A DNA stretch of 21,010 nt from CAZJBP01 sp964544115 (GTDB lineage: Bacteria > Verrucomicrobiota > Kiritimatiellia > UBA8416 > JADHWI01), in contig CAZJBP010000056.1 in NCBI GenBank assembly GCA_964544115.1, positions 1-21,010 of the forward strand, in the 5' to 3' direction. The notes beneath the pieces were generated by a model. That model was not told the origin of the DNA. It saw only the letters and a program-made list of their open reading frames with translations, and made no database searches. Positions 7,577 to 15,460 of this stretch are shown here, in pieces; position 1 is the stretch's first letter; every line of letters starts with the position of its first letter. A program made the position numbers and the translations under genes.

Positions 7577-10500
7577 ACTTGGGTGGAGTTACCGCCGACG
7601 CCGGGCTGGATCGGAAGAGGCGGACGCCGCGGGGGTCCGCCACGACCACCCCATCATCGAGGATTACGGCTTGCCGGTCCCCGAAGGAGGGGATCAGATC
7701 GAACGCAGCGACCGGCAGTTCCTGCGTCTGGCGGAGCGTGCCCGTTGCACGGTCAAAGACGTCGACGTGGATCACCGGGTCCTGGAAGCCCCCGGTGATG
7801 TGGGTTTTCGAATACAATTCGTGCTGACGGTCGGGCCGGATGACATACCAGTATCCGCCGGCAACCTCGGCGCCGACCCGCTCGTTCGGCTGTGGCCCGC
7901 CCTTGCCGCCATTCCAAGCCACGCCGAGGCTCGCCGCCTTGCGCCCGGGACCCGTGCCCGCCGATGCGTCGACAACCTGGAGCGCCGCGAATGACCCGGG
8001 CACCATTTCCAGCGAGAATGCATCGCCGGTGACTCCCGTGAACTTGACGTAGTTGACGCCTTCGATGAACGTCGTCCGATGCGCCGGGTTCTTGAAATCC
8101 CAGCCTCCGAAGAGCTGCCGGTCCTTACCATTGACCACGGCACAAATGGGCGGAGCAGCTCCGATGGGGTTGGGCCCGTATAGGAAGACGTCATACTTGG
8201 CCCACCCGAGGCTGTTCATGTTGCTCATGGACATCCTCTGCTCGTGATAGGCCTCGCTGGCCATCCCGTCCAGCAACGTGGCCACGGGATTCGCGCCCGC
8301 CTCGGGGAAGCCCATGCCCGGGTCCGGTATGCCAATCTGAGCGGATGAACGACCAAATTCGAAGAATCGGATCGTGGCAGCTCCCGCACCCGTGTCGTCT
8401 TTGAGGCCGCCGAAGGTGTAGACCCGAGGGTCGACTCCGGGCGGCGGGGGCGGCCCGCCCGAAACCATGGTCAGCGCGTCTCCTGTCTCCCGCAGATCCA
8501 GGACCACACGCGACGTCTTCGTCGTGTGGGTGGGCAGATCGTAGACGACGTGTCTGTTGCCGGCGGCATCGAAAGCAAACACCTGCTCACGCTGTTTCAC
8601 AAAAACGCCGTCGGACGTCGCGTAGACTCCGAGAGCCCCGGCATATTGCCCCTCCACTTGAGGGTCCACCGTCCGCTTCCATCCGGGGGCGAGGTCGACT
8701 TCCTGAGCGAGTGAGAAGAAGCGGGCCAGAGAATCCTTGCCAATGCAGGAGATCGCCTCCCGGTGAAAACCGGCCCGGTTCCCGCCGTAGAGGAACGATC
8801 GGCCGCGGATGTAGGTCCGCGAGTCGCCGAAGATCATTCGCCCGGGCCACTGCGGTTCGTCGGGCATGAAAGGGTGCACATCGCGGATCGTGCCCGTCAT
8901 GGGGTCAACAGCTGCCACGCCCGGACGCCAGCCGTCCTTGCCGAACAGAGTAGCTTTCCAATAGAGCTTCAGCACGGACGCCCCGGCTGGATCACGCTGC
9001 ATGGCGATCCAGCTCAGGGATCCGTTGCCGAAGCGGGGCTCATGTCCGAACCACCGCGACCACAGAATCCTCCCGGTCTCGGGGTCGATGGCCGCGACCC
9101 TGGCCTCCGAGGTCAGATCTCCCGCAAAGAGGGCGCTGTCGTCCCCGACGACCACCTGCGGATCAAAGGGCAGGGCAAGCCTCCAGCACAACCCGCCGTC
9201 CGCCGCGTTGAGAGCCGACAGCGTCCGGCCGCTGGCGACAACCACCCGCCGGCCATGGAAACCGATGGAATCTGCACCGTCGTCGAGTATTGCGCGCCAG
9301 GCGAGTTCGCAGCGGGGCTGTGTCTTCACGCAGAAGAACGTCCGGACGGATAGGACGCCGAACGTGTTCGTGGGGCCTTGTCCAGCGGCGGGCACTACCA
9401 GGAGGGGATAGCCGCAGGGCAGCGACCAATCGAGCGCCAGAGGAACCTGCGGCGGCCCGCTCACGCCCGCCATCGCGGCGGAGGGAGAAGGACTGGCCTC
9501 AACGCCCATCTCCAGCAAGACCCCGTCCGGCAACAGGGCGTACTCCGTGCCGGGCGCGGGGGACAGCGGCAACTCCTCCCGCCCTTCGCCGGTTGTCGCG
9601 TCCACGCGCACCAGGCGGCTCCTGGAAAGAACGAACACCTGAGTGCCCGATAGCTGGGCCGGTGCGCCAGTCGACTGCTCGACGCTCTGCTCCCAAAGCT
9701 CTTTCCCGGACGCCGCATCAAGCCCCGCCAGCTTTTCTCCGGCGCGCACCACGAGGGTTGTGCCGGCCAGGCCCACCACCTGATCAGAAGGGGTCAGAAG
9801 GGATTCCCACAGCGTGCTTCCTGTGTCCGCCTCGAGGGCGAGGATGCCACTGTGATCGCGCGGCGCGACGAACAGCCGGCTGCCGACCACGAGGGGTGCG
9901 GTTCCTTCGCGGCGGAACTGGTCCTCTCGCCGCTCGGCCTGCAGCGCGCTCGGGTAGGTGCGCACCCACTCGACGGCACCGTCCCGGGCTCTGCAACGAG
10001 CGAGAAGCCCCAGGCCGGTCGACACATACACAGCCCGCTCCTGCACCGACACGCCTGTGCCCAGCCGGGCCAGTTCTCGCAGATCCTCTTCCGCTGCCAC
10101 GCGCCCGAGCGGCGTCTTCCAGCGGGTGTTGCCGTTCCGTGCGTCCAGGCACATCAAGAACAGGGGGCGGTCCGGTCCGCTCTCCGTGCCCGTGGCGACG
10201 ATGTAGACCGCACCCGCCGCCACGGCCGGATCGCCCAGCGGTTCGAGATTGTTCCAGTCCGGGCGTTCGCGTGTGCGCCAGAGCCGTCTTCCGGCCTGCG
10301 CATCGAAAGCCGACACCTCATATTGGGAGCTCTGCCTGGAGTTGTGGAAGAACAGGCCGCAGACGATGGCTGGCGACGAAGGTGTGCCGGGGCTCCGGGT
10401 CACGGCGCTGGACTGGGCCGTCCCGAGTGTGGCCGGCCGAAACGCGAATGCGTTGGTCACCGCGGAGGCCCGCATGCCGGTTTGCGTGTCCACCATCGGA

Positions 10501-11528
10501 TCGTCAGACTGTATCCAACGCAAAGCCAGCGGGACGCCGCTGTAGCAGGCGACGCGGCGCGGACCAATGACAAAGAGGGCTTTCCCTGTCCGCTCGACGC
10601 GGGAGATGGGCCAGGGCCCGAGCTGTCTGGACACCGGGCAAGGGCTCTGCGGAAGCGGGTAGTCTGCAGCCAGGGACTCCGGCAGCCGAAGCGTCTGACG
10701 GCGCAGGCCCGTCAACGAGCCGAGCTCCCAGTCACCGGGCGGCAGCAGGCTCCGGATCGCCTGCTTGACCTGGGCGGCGGGCGCAACGGCGCCCCTCCAC
10801 GGCAGCGTTGCATGGTCCGGCACCGCGTGCATGGCCGCGGCCAGCGCTTCCCGATTGCCGCCCCCCTCGGCGATGGCGATCCATGACCCGACGTGGGCCT
10901 CGGCGATCCGTTCGGGGTTCGCGCTATAGGTGGCGGCGTTGTGAAACGCGCGCAACGCCTCGTCCCACCGACCCTCGCGCAGGGCCGTCTCCCCGAAGCC
11001 GATCAGCTGCTCGTGCGTGCTCGCCGCCCAGGGGTAGCTCTCGAACAGCTGGTCGGCCTCGCTCTCGTCCGTCGGGAGGCCCATCTCCTGTATGAGCGTG
11101 CCGCCGATACGCTCCTGCAACTCCCGCAACGGCTGGACGGCGGCAGGCTCTGCCCGGCGCAGCATCCGGTCCACGATCCGCCAGCAGAGGATCCGCTGCG
11201 AGGCGTCCACGGTCCACAGGGCTCCGGAGTCGGCGCAGGCCTTCAGCGTTCCCTGCACGAGTTCGGCGTTGCTGAGCGTCGACTCGCCGGCTCGCTCCTT
11301 GGCCAGCAGAGCGCTCAGCCGCATTTCCAGCTCGCGTGGGGGCGGCTTGCCAATCTGGTTGAGGTCAACTTTCCGGACGCCGGCCCGCAGCGACCGGGCC
11401 TCGTTGGTGCTGCCTCCCGCCTCGTACAGATCGGCTGCGGGCACAACGTGTCCTGCGGCGGCAAGCAACAGGAGGGCACAGGCGACACGGGTCGCCAGGC
11501 GCGGCCGCCGGAATGTCTTCGTTCGCAT
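7575..11528 (-). CDS. Very large exported PQQ-type beta-propeller protein with helical N-terminus and inserted C-terminal module
   Basis: This 1317-aa protein has a Sec-type signal (basic start, hydrophobic ACALLLLAAAGHVV, likely cleavage near VPA-A at about 31). Residues ~35-290 are helical and TPR-like (LIGFGETALREGRWDEALRAF). From ~310 I count eleven blade-type motifs of the A-x-D-x-x-x-G form, for example ALEADTGSTLWE, GLDAASGKELWE and AIDPETGRILWS. The last (VFDRATGTLRQTQELP) comes after a module at ~1025-1190 that does not look like propeller; it follows a proline run (GGPPPPPG) and includes MSNMNSLGWAKYDVFLYG. Related proteins in PVC bacteria are annotated only as PQQ-binding-like or BamB-like. 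No quinoprotein dehydrogenase residues are evident, so cofactor binding is doubtful. It may be an envelope scaffold or glycan-binding protein. The ribosome binding site GAGAGG lies at 11537-11542. A 137-bp gap separates it from the upstream hydrolase. Confidence 0.85.
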   Translation of the reverse strand: MRTKTFRRPRLATRVACALLLLAAAGHVVPAADLYEAGGSTNEARSLRAGVRKVDLNQIGKPPPRELEMRLSALLAKERAGESTLSNAELVQGTLKACADSGALWTVDASQRILCWRIVDRMLRRAEPAAVQPLRELQERIGGTLIQEMGLPTDESEADQLFESYPWAASTHEQLIGFGETALREGRWDEALRAFHNAATYSANPERIAEAHVGSWIAIAEGGGNREALAAAMHAVPDHATLPWRGAVAPAAQVKQAIRSLLPPGDWELGSLTGLRRQTLRLPESLAADYPLPQSPCPVSRQLGPWPISRVERTGKALFVIGPRRVACYSGVPLALRWIQSDDPMVDTQTGMRASAVTNAFAFRPATLGTAQSSAVTRSPGTPSSPAIVCGLFFHNSRQSSQYEVSAFDAQAGRRLWRTRERPDWNNLEPLGDPAVAAGAVYIVATGTESGPDRPLFLMCLDARNGNTRWKTPLGRVAAEEDLRELARLGTGVSVQERAVYVSTGLGLLARCRARDGAVEWVRTYPSALQAERREDQFRREGTAPLVVGSRLFVAPRDHSGILALEADTGSTLWESLLTPSDQVVGLAGTTLVVRAGEKLAGLDAASGKELWEQSVEQSTGAPAQLSGTQVFVLSRSRLVRVDATTGEGREELPLSPAPGTEYALLPDGVLLEMGVEASPSPSAAMAGVSGPPQVPLALDWSLPCGYPLLVVPAAGQGPTNTFGVLSVRTFFCVKTQPRCELAWRAILDDGADSIGFHGRRVVVASGRTLSALNAADGGLCWRLALPFDPQVVVGDDSALFAGDLTSEARVAAIDPETGRILWSRWFGHEPRFGNGSLSWIAMQRDPAGASVLKLYWKATLFGKDGWRPGVAAVDPMTGTIRDVHPFMPDEPQWPGRMIFGDSRTYIRGRSFLYGGNRAGFHREAISCIGKDSLARFFSLAQEVDLAPGWKRTVDPQVEGQYAGALGVYATSDGVFVKQREQVFAFDAAGNRHVVYDLPTHTTKTSRVVLDLRETGDALTMVSGGPPPPPGVDPRVYTFGGLKDDTGAGAATIRFFEFGRSSAQIGIPDPGMGFPEAGANPVATLLDGMASEAYHEQRMSMSNMNSLGWAKYDVFLYGPNPIGAAPPICAVVNGKDRQLFGGWDFKNPAHRTTFIEGVNYVKFTGVTGDAFSLEMVPGSFAALQVVDASAGTGPGRKAASLGVAWNGGKGGPQPNERVGAEVAGGYWYVIRPDRQHELYSKTHITGGFQDPVIHVDVFDRATGTLRQTQELPVAAFDLIPSFGDRQAVILDDGVVVADPRGVRLFRSSPASAVTPPK

Positions 11529-11665
11529 GTTCCAGGCCTCTCGGAAGTCTACCGCCGCGCGATTCCCGTCTGCAATGGCTTCCCCGTGCGACCGGACTTC
11601 ACGCAGCAGTGCAGGTAGGTTTGCACCTTCAAACCGTTTGCGAAATCGTTCGGATCATTGCGGCC

Positions 11666-12946
11666 TCATACGATCTCCACCCTGTACACCGCCTCCTGGC
11701 CGGGAGCCAGCCAACGCCAGTCACGGAGGTGGTCGCCCTCAAGGCGCGGCCCCTCGTAGTTGCCTGCCGGCTGTTCCTTGCCCTCGCTGCCGTAATCGTA
11801 GACATACAGCTTCACGTTCTTGGGGAACTTGATCTTCACGTGGTCGCAGGCGTCCTTGGTCTGGCTGTTGTTGACGAACATGACGTAGCGCCCGCCCTCG
11901 CCGTCCGTGAACTCGCCAACGAGAATCGGCGTGTTCTGTCCGTGCTGCGTTTCGATGCCCGACACCAGTTCGTTCGGTGACCAGTCGCTCGATCCGTGTC
12001 CCAAGGCGAACTGATGAAAACTGACCCGCGTGGACACGAGGCGGTTGAACAGGTCGCCATAGGTCCTGTGGAAGTTCTGTTGAACGCGGCGGATGTCGTA
12101 GTACGTCTGGGTCTTCTCCCAGAACTCGTCGATCGGCGGCAGCCGGTAGTTCAGGATCGGCTTGGGCAGGTACCAGTGGAACCAGGACACGCCGCTGGCG
12201 CCGGCGGCGACGGAGGTGTTGAACTGCCATCGGATCTCGTCGAGGTTCGGGCAGGAGTACATCCAGTGCCCGATGCAGATGACGGTATTCCAGAACGGAA
12301 TGCCGTTCCTGAGCGACGCTTCCCTGTAGATGCGCAGGTTCTCGAAGTACCTGTCGATTCCCCACACACGATTGACGGCGGGATTCTGCATTTGCAGATA
12401 GCAGTCGTAGCTCATGACGTCGGCATCGCTCAGCTCCGCGAACCGGTCCAGGTACTTGTCCCGACCTGAGCCCATGGCCCCCTCATGGTTGAGCACGGAA
12501 TGAAGATGAGGCGCGATCTCCTTCTGGATCCTCTGGCAGGCCGCGAACGATTCCATCACCTCGTAGCTCGGCTCGTCGCCGATGAAGAAACCGAAGACCC
12601 CTGGATGTTCCCCGAAGTCCTTGACGGCGGCTTTCACGCCTTCGGCGTAGTCAGCGGGCGGCTGGCCGTTCTTCTCGCACTTGCCCATACACCGCGGGTC
12701 CCAGAGGATGATCTTCATGTCGCGTGCGGCCGCCCAGTCGAGCATCTTCAGCATGTGCGCTTTCTGCGCCGGATCGTTCGGATCGAAGCTCGGGCCCTGC
12801 GGCACGGTGACGCCTGCGTCCGCCAGCGACTGCATCTCCGCCTCGGTCATGTGTGTCCCGTGGTCCTTCAGGTTCAGATAGTTATAGATTCCGACCGGGT
12901 ATTTCTTCAGACCCCACGACGATTTCTTCTTCAGGATTCTGTTCAT
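11666..12946 (-). CDS. Putative TIM-barrel glycoside hydrolase with GDEP motif, family unassigned
   Basis: This 426-aa protein appears to be a clan GH-A-like barrel. The signs are strand-and-turn segments such as MKIILWDPR and FGFFIGDEPS, with E125 as the likely acid/base at the end of strand 4, then ADVMSYDCYLQ, IPFWNTVICIGHW and GASGVSWFHWYLP for later strands. The last ~90 residues look like a beta-sandwich (YVMFVNNSQ, GQEAVYRVEIV). I cannot place the nucleophile or a CAZy family. No signal peptide is seen. An upstream ATG at 12976 overlaps the preceding stop as ATGA and has its own AGGA. I prefer the ATG at 12946 because it has a long purine-rich ribosome binding site 6 nt upstream. The gene lies between GH20 and the PQQ gene, so it probably acts on the same glycan. 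Confidence 0.75.
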   Translation of the reverse strand: MNRILKKKSSWGLKKYPVGIYNYLNLKDHGTHMTEAEMQSLADAGVTVPQGPSFDPNDPAQKAHMLKMLDWAAARDMKIILWDPRCMGKCEKNGQPPADYAEGVKAAVKDFGEHPGVFGFFIGDEPSYEVMESFAACQRIQKEIAPHLHSVLNHEGAMGSGRDKYLDRFAELSDADVMSYDCYLQMQNPAVNRVWGIDRYFENLRIYREASLRNGIPFWNTVICIGHWMYSCPNLDEIRWQFNTSVAAGASGVSWFHWYLPKPILNYRLPPIDEFWEKTQTYYDIRRVQQNFHRTYGDLFNRLVSTRVSFHQFALGHGSSDWSPNELVSGIETQHGQNTPILVGEFTDGEGGRYVMFVNNSQTKDACDHVKIKFPKNVKLYVYDYGSEGKEQPAGNYEGPRLEGDHLRDWRWLAPGQEAVYRVEIV

Positions 12947-12952
12947 GTGATG

Positions 12953-12964
12953 CTCTCCCTCCCC
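12953..12964 (-). promoter_or_regulatory. Purine-rich ribosome binding site deciding the start at 12946
   Basis: GGGGAGGGAGAG on the minus strand lies 6 nt before the ATG at 12946. It competes with an alternative ATG at 12976 that overlaps the preceding stop codon (ATGA) and has only AGGA upstream. Confidence 0.6.
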
Positions 12965-12972
12965 AAAGCGAT

Positions 12973-15426
12973 TCATGGGGTCCTTCCGGACTGGCGGAAG
13001 TGGTCTTCAGTCAATCGGCCCACCTGCTTGCCGGCAGCGTCAAACAGGGCAGCCCGCACAAAGGTTGGCTTGTCGAGCATGAGCGGGGTTGTGTAGGCGG
13101 AGGATCCGGGCGTTGGGGCAGAGCCGTCAAGGGTGTAGCGGATCGTGCCGGGTCCGTCGGCGCTCATGGTCAGCGTAAGGGAGGCGTCGAACATGCGCTC
13201 CTCGACATTGGAAAGGCCGTTGCATGTCCAGTGCACTGTGTGGACGAGCTTCTCCAGGATCGCATCGGTCGAGGCCAGTCGCTTCTGGAAGTTCGGCCAC
13301 GACTTTCCGGCCTCGGTGTTCCAGTCGCGTTCGCTCATGGCCGCAAGGGGCCACCGCAGGTTGGCGACCTCGATGGCCTGGGGCTGCTCCCACGAGCAGA
13401 TCTGCGAGCCGATCACGAGGTCGCTGGGGGCAATCTGACGCCACTCGGTCTTGGCAAAATCCTGGGTGAACGCGCCAAAGAGGTAGACGTTCCAGTCGTA
13501 GATCTTCGGGGTGTAGTCCGGCAGCACCCGCAGCACGTACAGCGGCGTCCACGAGGCGTTGATGACCGTGTAGCCGTCTTCCACCAGGTGATGGGGCGGG
13601 TAGAAGCGGTTCTCGTAGATCATCACGATCACGTCCTTGGGAATGGCGAACTTGGTGTTCGGCTCGCGGCCGAACCCCTCCCACACGATGGTCCGCTTGC
13701 CGTTCTTTTTGACGGCGGCATCCATCAGCACGAGAAAGCGGCGATACAGCTCGTGCCGGCCGTTGTCCCCGAGTCCGAGTGCCTTGTACGCCTCCTGAAA
13801 GTGGACATTCTGGTCGGCAAAGACGTAGTCGGCCTCGTCGCCGCCGATATGAAAATAGGGCGAGCTCTTGAAGACCCGGCACATCTCGTCAATGAGCGTC
13901 GCGCACGCTTGAATGACCTCCTCGCGGGCGAAGTTGATGCTCGCATGATGTTCATACGGCGTGGTGCCGCGGATCATCCAGAAGTCGGGGTCGGACCGGT
14001 TCAGCGCCGCGCTGTGGCCGGGGATGTCAAACTCGGGCACGAGGGTCACATGGCGGGCGTCGGCATAGGCCACCAGGCCGGTGAGTTCCTCCAGCGTGTA
14101 AGGCGCGCCTCCGTTCTGGGTCTGAGCGAGGACCTTTGGGAATGCCGTTGTGGGAAACATGAAGCCCTGATCGTCGGTCAGGTGCAGATGCAGGTAGCGG
14201 ATCTTGTAGAGTCGGCACAGCTCGACGATCTGTGTGAGGCTGTCGATCGTGTGGACCTTGCGGGCCAGGTCGATCATCAGCCCGCGGTAGGCCTTGTCGG
14301 GGCTGTCCTCGACCACCATCTTGGGCAGGGCGGACGCCTGGTCCCGGCCGGTGATTGCCTGCAGGAGGCTAACCGTGCCCAGGGCGACCGCGCCGTAGTT
14401 TCCGCCTGCCACCGTAGCCTGGGTGTCGACGCTCAGGCGGTAGGCCTCATCCTTGAGCGTCGCATCCAGGGCCAGAACAATGTCGCCGGCTCTGGCGCCC
14501 CCGCTGAGGGCTGGGAGTTCGAGGCCCGTGGTGGCGGCGATTTCACCTGCCAGCAGTTTGGCCAGAGGCAGCAATTCCGGAACGCGTGCAACGAGTCTCG
14601 CAGAAGGCAGTTTCATCTGCCCCTTCTTGAGGTCGACCTTCTTGGGCCAGGGAATGAAGGCGGGCGTGCTGCGATCGTCGGCGCCGATGGCAGCCTTCTT
14701 CGGCGTGGATGAGACCAGTGGCTCCTGCAGCCTGGCCGGTCCGGTGCCCTGGTCGGGCGCAAGGCCCAGGGCGTCGGCGGCTGCGGTGGCGATGGCCATG
14801 CGGGTGAAGACCACTTCGCCTTCCTTGATGCCGAAGGCGTTGAACAGCCCGCCGACCTGGTCGTTGCCTTTGTCCTGGACGGCCCGTGTCCTGCGGGCGC
14901 GGGCGGTGACTTCGCCCTCGGCATTGATCAGTTCTGCGCCCTTGCCTTTGCCCGCCCACACGGTGAACGCCAGGTGCTTGTTCACCCCTTCGATCTTGAT
15001 CAGGAACGTCTGCTCGGCCGTGCGGTCAATGCTCGATCCTTCGCCCGCGGCAAAGCCCGTCGCGCTTTCCTCTCTGAAGCCCACGCCATCCATCTGGCTG
15101 TGGACGTCGGAATCCGTGGCGTTGACGAAGCAGTAGCCCTTGAAATCGGGCGAGGCCCTGCCCGTGATGGCCAGCCAGACCGGGGCCTTGGTCGTGTCGA
15201 TGGGCTCCGCCAGGGCGCGATAGATCCACTGCCCGGCGCTCTTGGCGTGGAATCCTTTTCCATCCTGCGTGTTGCCGCCAGACAACCAGGGGTTGCTGTC
15301 CCTGAACCCCGTCGCCTTGCCGTCGAAGCGATCAAGCGCCACCACGGCCGCGAAAACTGAGTGCGCCGCCCACACCGCCGAGACCGCCATGGCCACCCCG
15401 GCAGACATCCATGTGCGTGTCTTCAT
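12973..15426 (-). CDS. Exported GH20 beta-N-acetylhexosaminidase with N-terminal LamG-like domain
   Basis: GH20 enzymes remove terminal beta-GlcNAc or GalNAc by substrate-assisted catalysis. The catalytic pair D530-E531 sits in HIGGDEADY. LHLTDDQGF and PEFDIPGHS are also typical. Layout over 817 aa: signal peptide (MKTRTWMSAGVAMAVSAVWA, cleavage near VFA-A); a LamG-like domain at ~30-210 starting at LDRFDG; a GH20b domain at ~250-375; the barrel at ~380-695; and a C-terminal domain at ~740-805 with TIRYTLDGSAPTP, the chitobiase-C-like repeat found on many GH20 proteins. I chose the ATG at 15426 because GGGAGG lies 9 nt upstream (15436-15441). An in-frame GTG at 15447 lacks such support. It lies 34 bp after the other GH20 gene. 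Exact hexosamine specificity is unknown. Confidence 0.92.
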   Translation of the reverse strand: MKTRTWMSAGVAMAVSAVWAAHSVFAAVVALDRFDGKATGFRDSNPWLSGGNTQDGKGFHAKSAGQWIYRALAEPIDTTKAPVWLAITGRASPDFKGYCFVNATDSDVHSQMDGVGFREESATGFAAGEGSSIDRTAEQTFLIKIEGVNKHLAFTVWAGKGKGAELINAEGEVTARARRTRAVQDKGNDQVGGLFNAFGIKEGEVVFTRMAIATAAADALGLAPDQGTGPARLQEPLVSSTPKKAAIGADDRSTPAFIPWPKKVDLKKGQMKLPSARLVARVPELLPLAKLLAGEIAATTGLELPALSGGARAGDIVLALDATLKDEAYRLSVDTQATVAGGNYGAVALGTVSLLQAITGRDQASALPKMVVEDSPDKAYRGLMIDLARKVHTIDSLTQIVELCRLYKIRYLHLHLTDDQGFMFPTTAFPKVLAQTQNGGAPYTLEELTGLVAYADARHVTLVPEFDIPGHSAALNRSDPDFWMIRGTTPYEHHASINFAREEVIQACATLIDEMCRVFKSSPYFHIGGDEADYVFADQNVHFQEAYKALGLGDNGRHELYRRFLVLMDAAVKKNGKRTIVWEGFGREPNTKFAIPKDVIVMIYENRFYPPHHLVEDGYTVINASWTPLYVLRVLPDYTPKIYDWNVYLFGAFTQDFAKTEWRQIAPSDLVIGSQICSWEQPQAIEVANLRWPLAAMSERDWNTEAGKSWPNFQKRLASTDAILEKLVHTVHWTCNGLSNVEERMFDASLTLTMSADGPGTIRYTLDGSAPTPGSSAYTTPLMLDKPTFVRAALFDAAGKQVGRLTEDHFRQSGRTP

Positions 15427-15460
15427 GAGACGTTTCCTCCCTTTCACATCCGGCGCTGCG

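Noticed and set aside
9290..10570. Plus-strand open frame of 426 codons
   Set aside because: It is antisense to the propeller gene, and its Arg/Pro/Ser-rich sequence is typical of an out-of-frame reading.
11546..11575. Candidate minus-strand promoter TTGCAG-N18-TAGACT before the propeller gene
   Set aside because: Transcription would start within the ribosome binding site at 11537-11542, leaving almost no leader. It is probably chance.
11618..11635. Hairpin GGTTTG-N6-CAAACC in the 137-bp gap of the operon
   Set aside because: It has a 6-bp AT-containing stem and no T-tract on the minus strand. It is too weak to call a terminator or processing site.
12853..14712. Plus-strand open frame of 619 codons
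   Set aside because: It is antisense to the second GH20 gene and the start of the unassigned hydrolase. No domain is recognisable.
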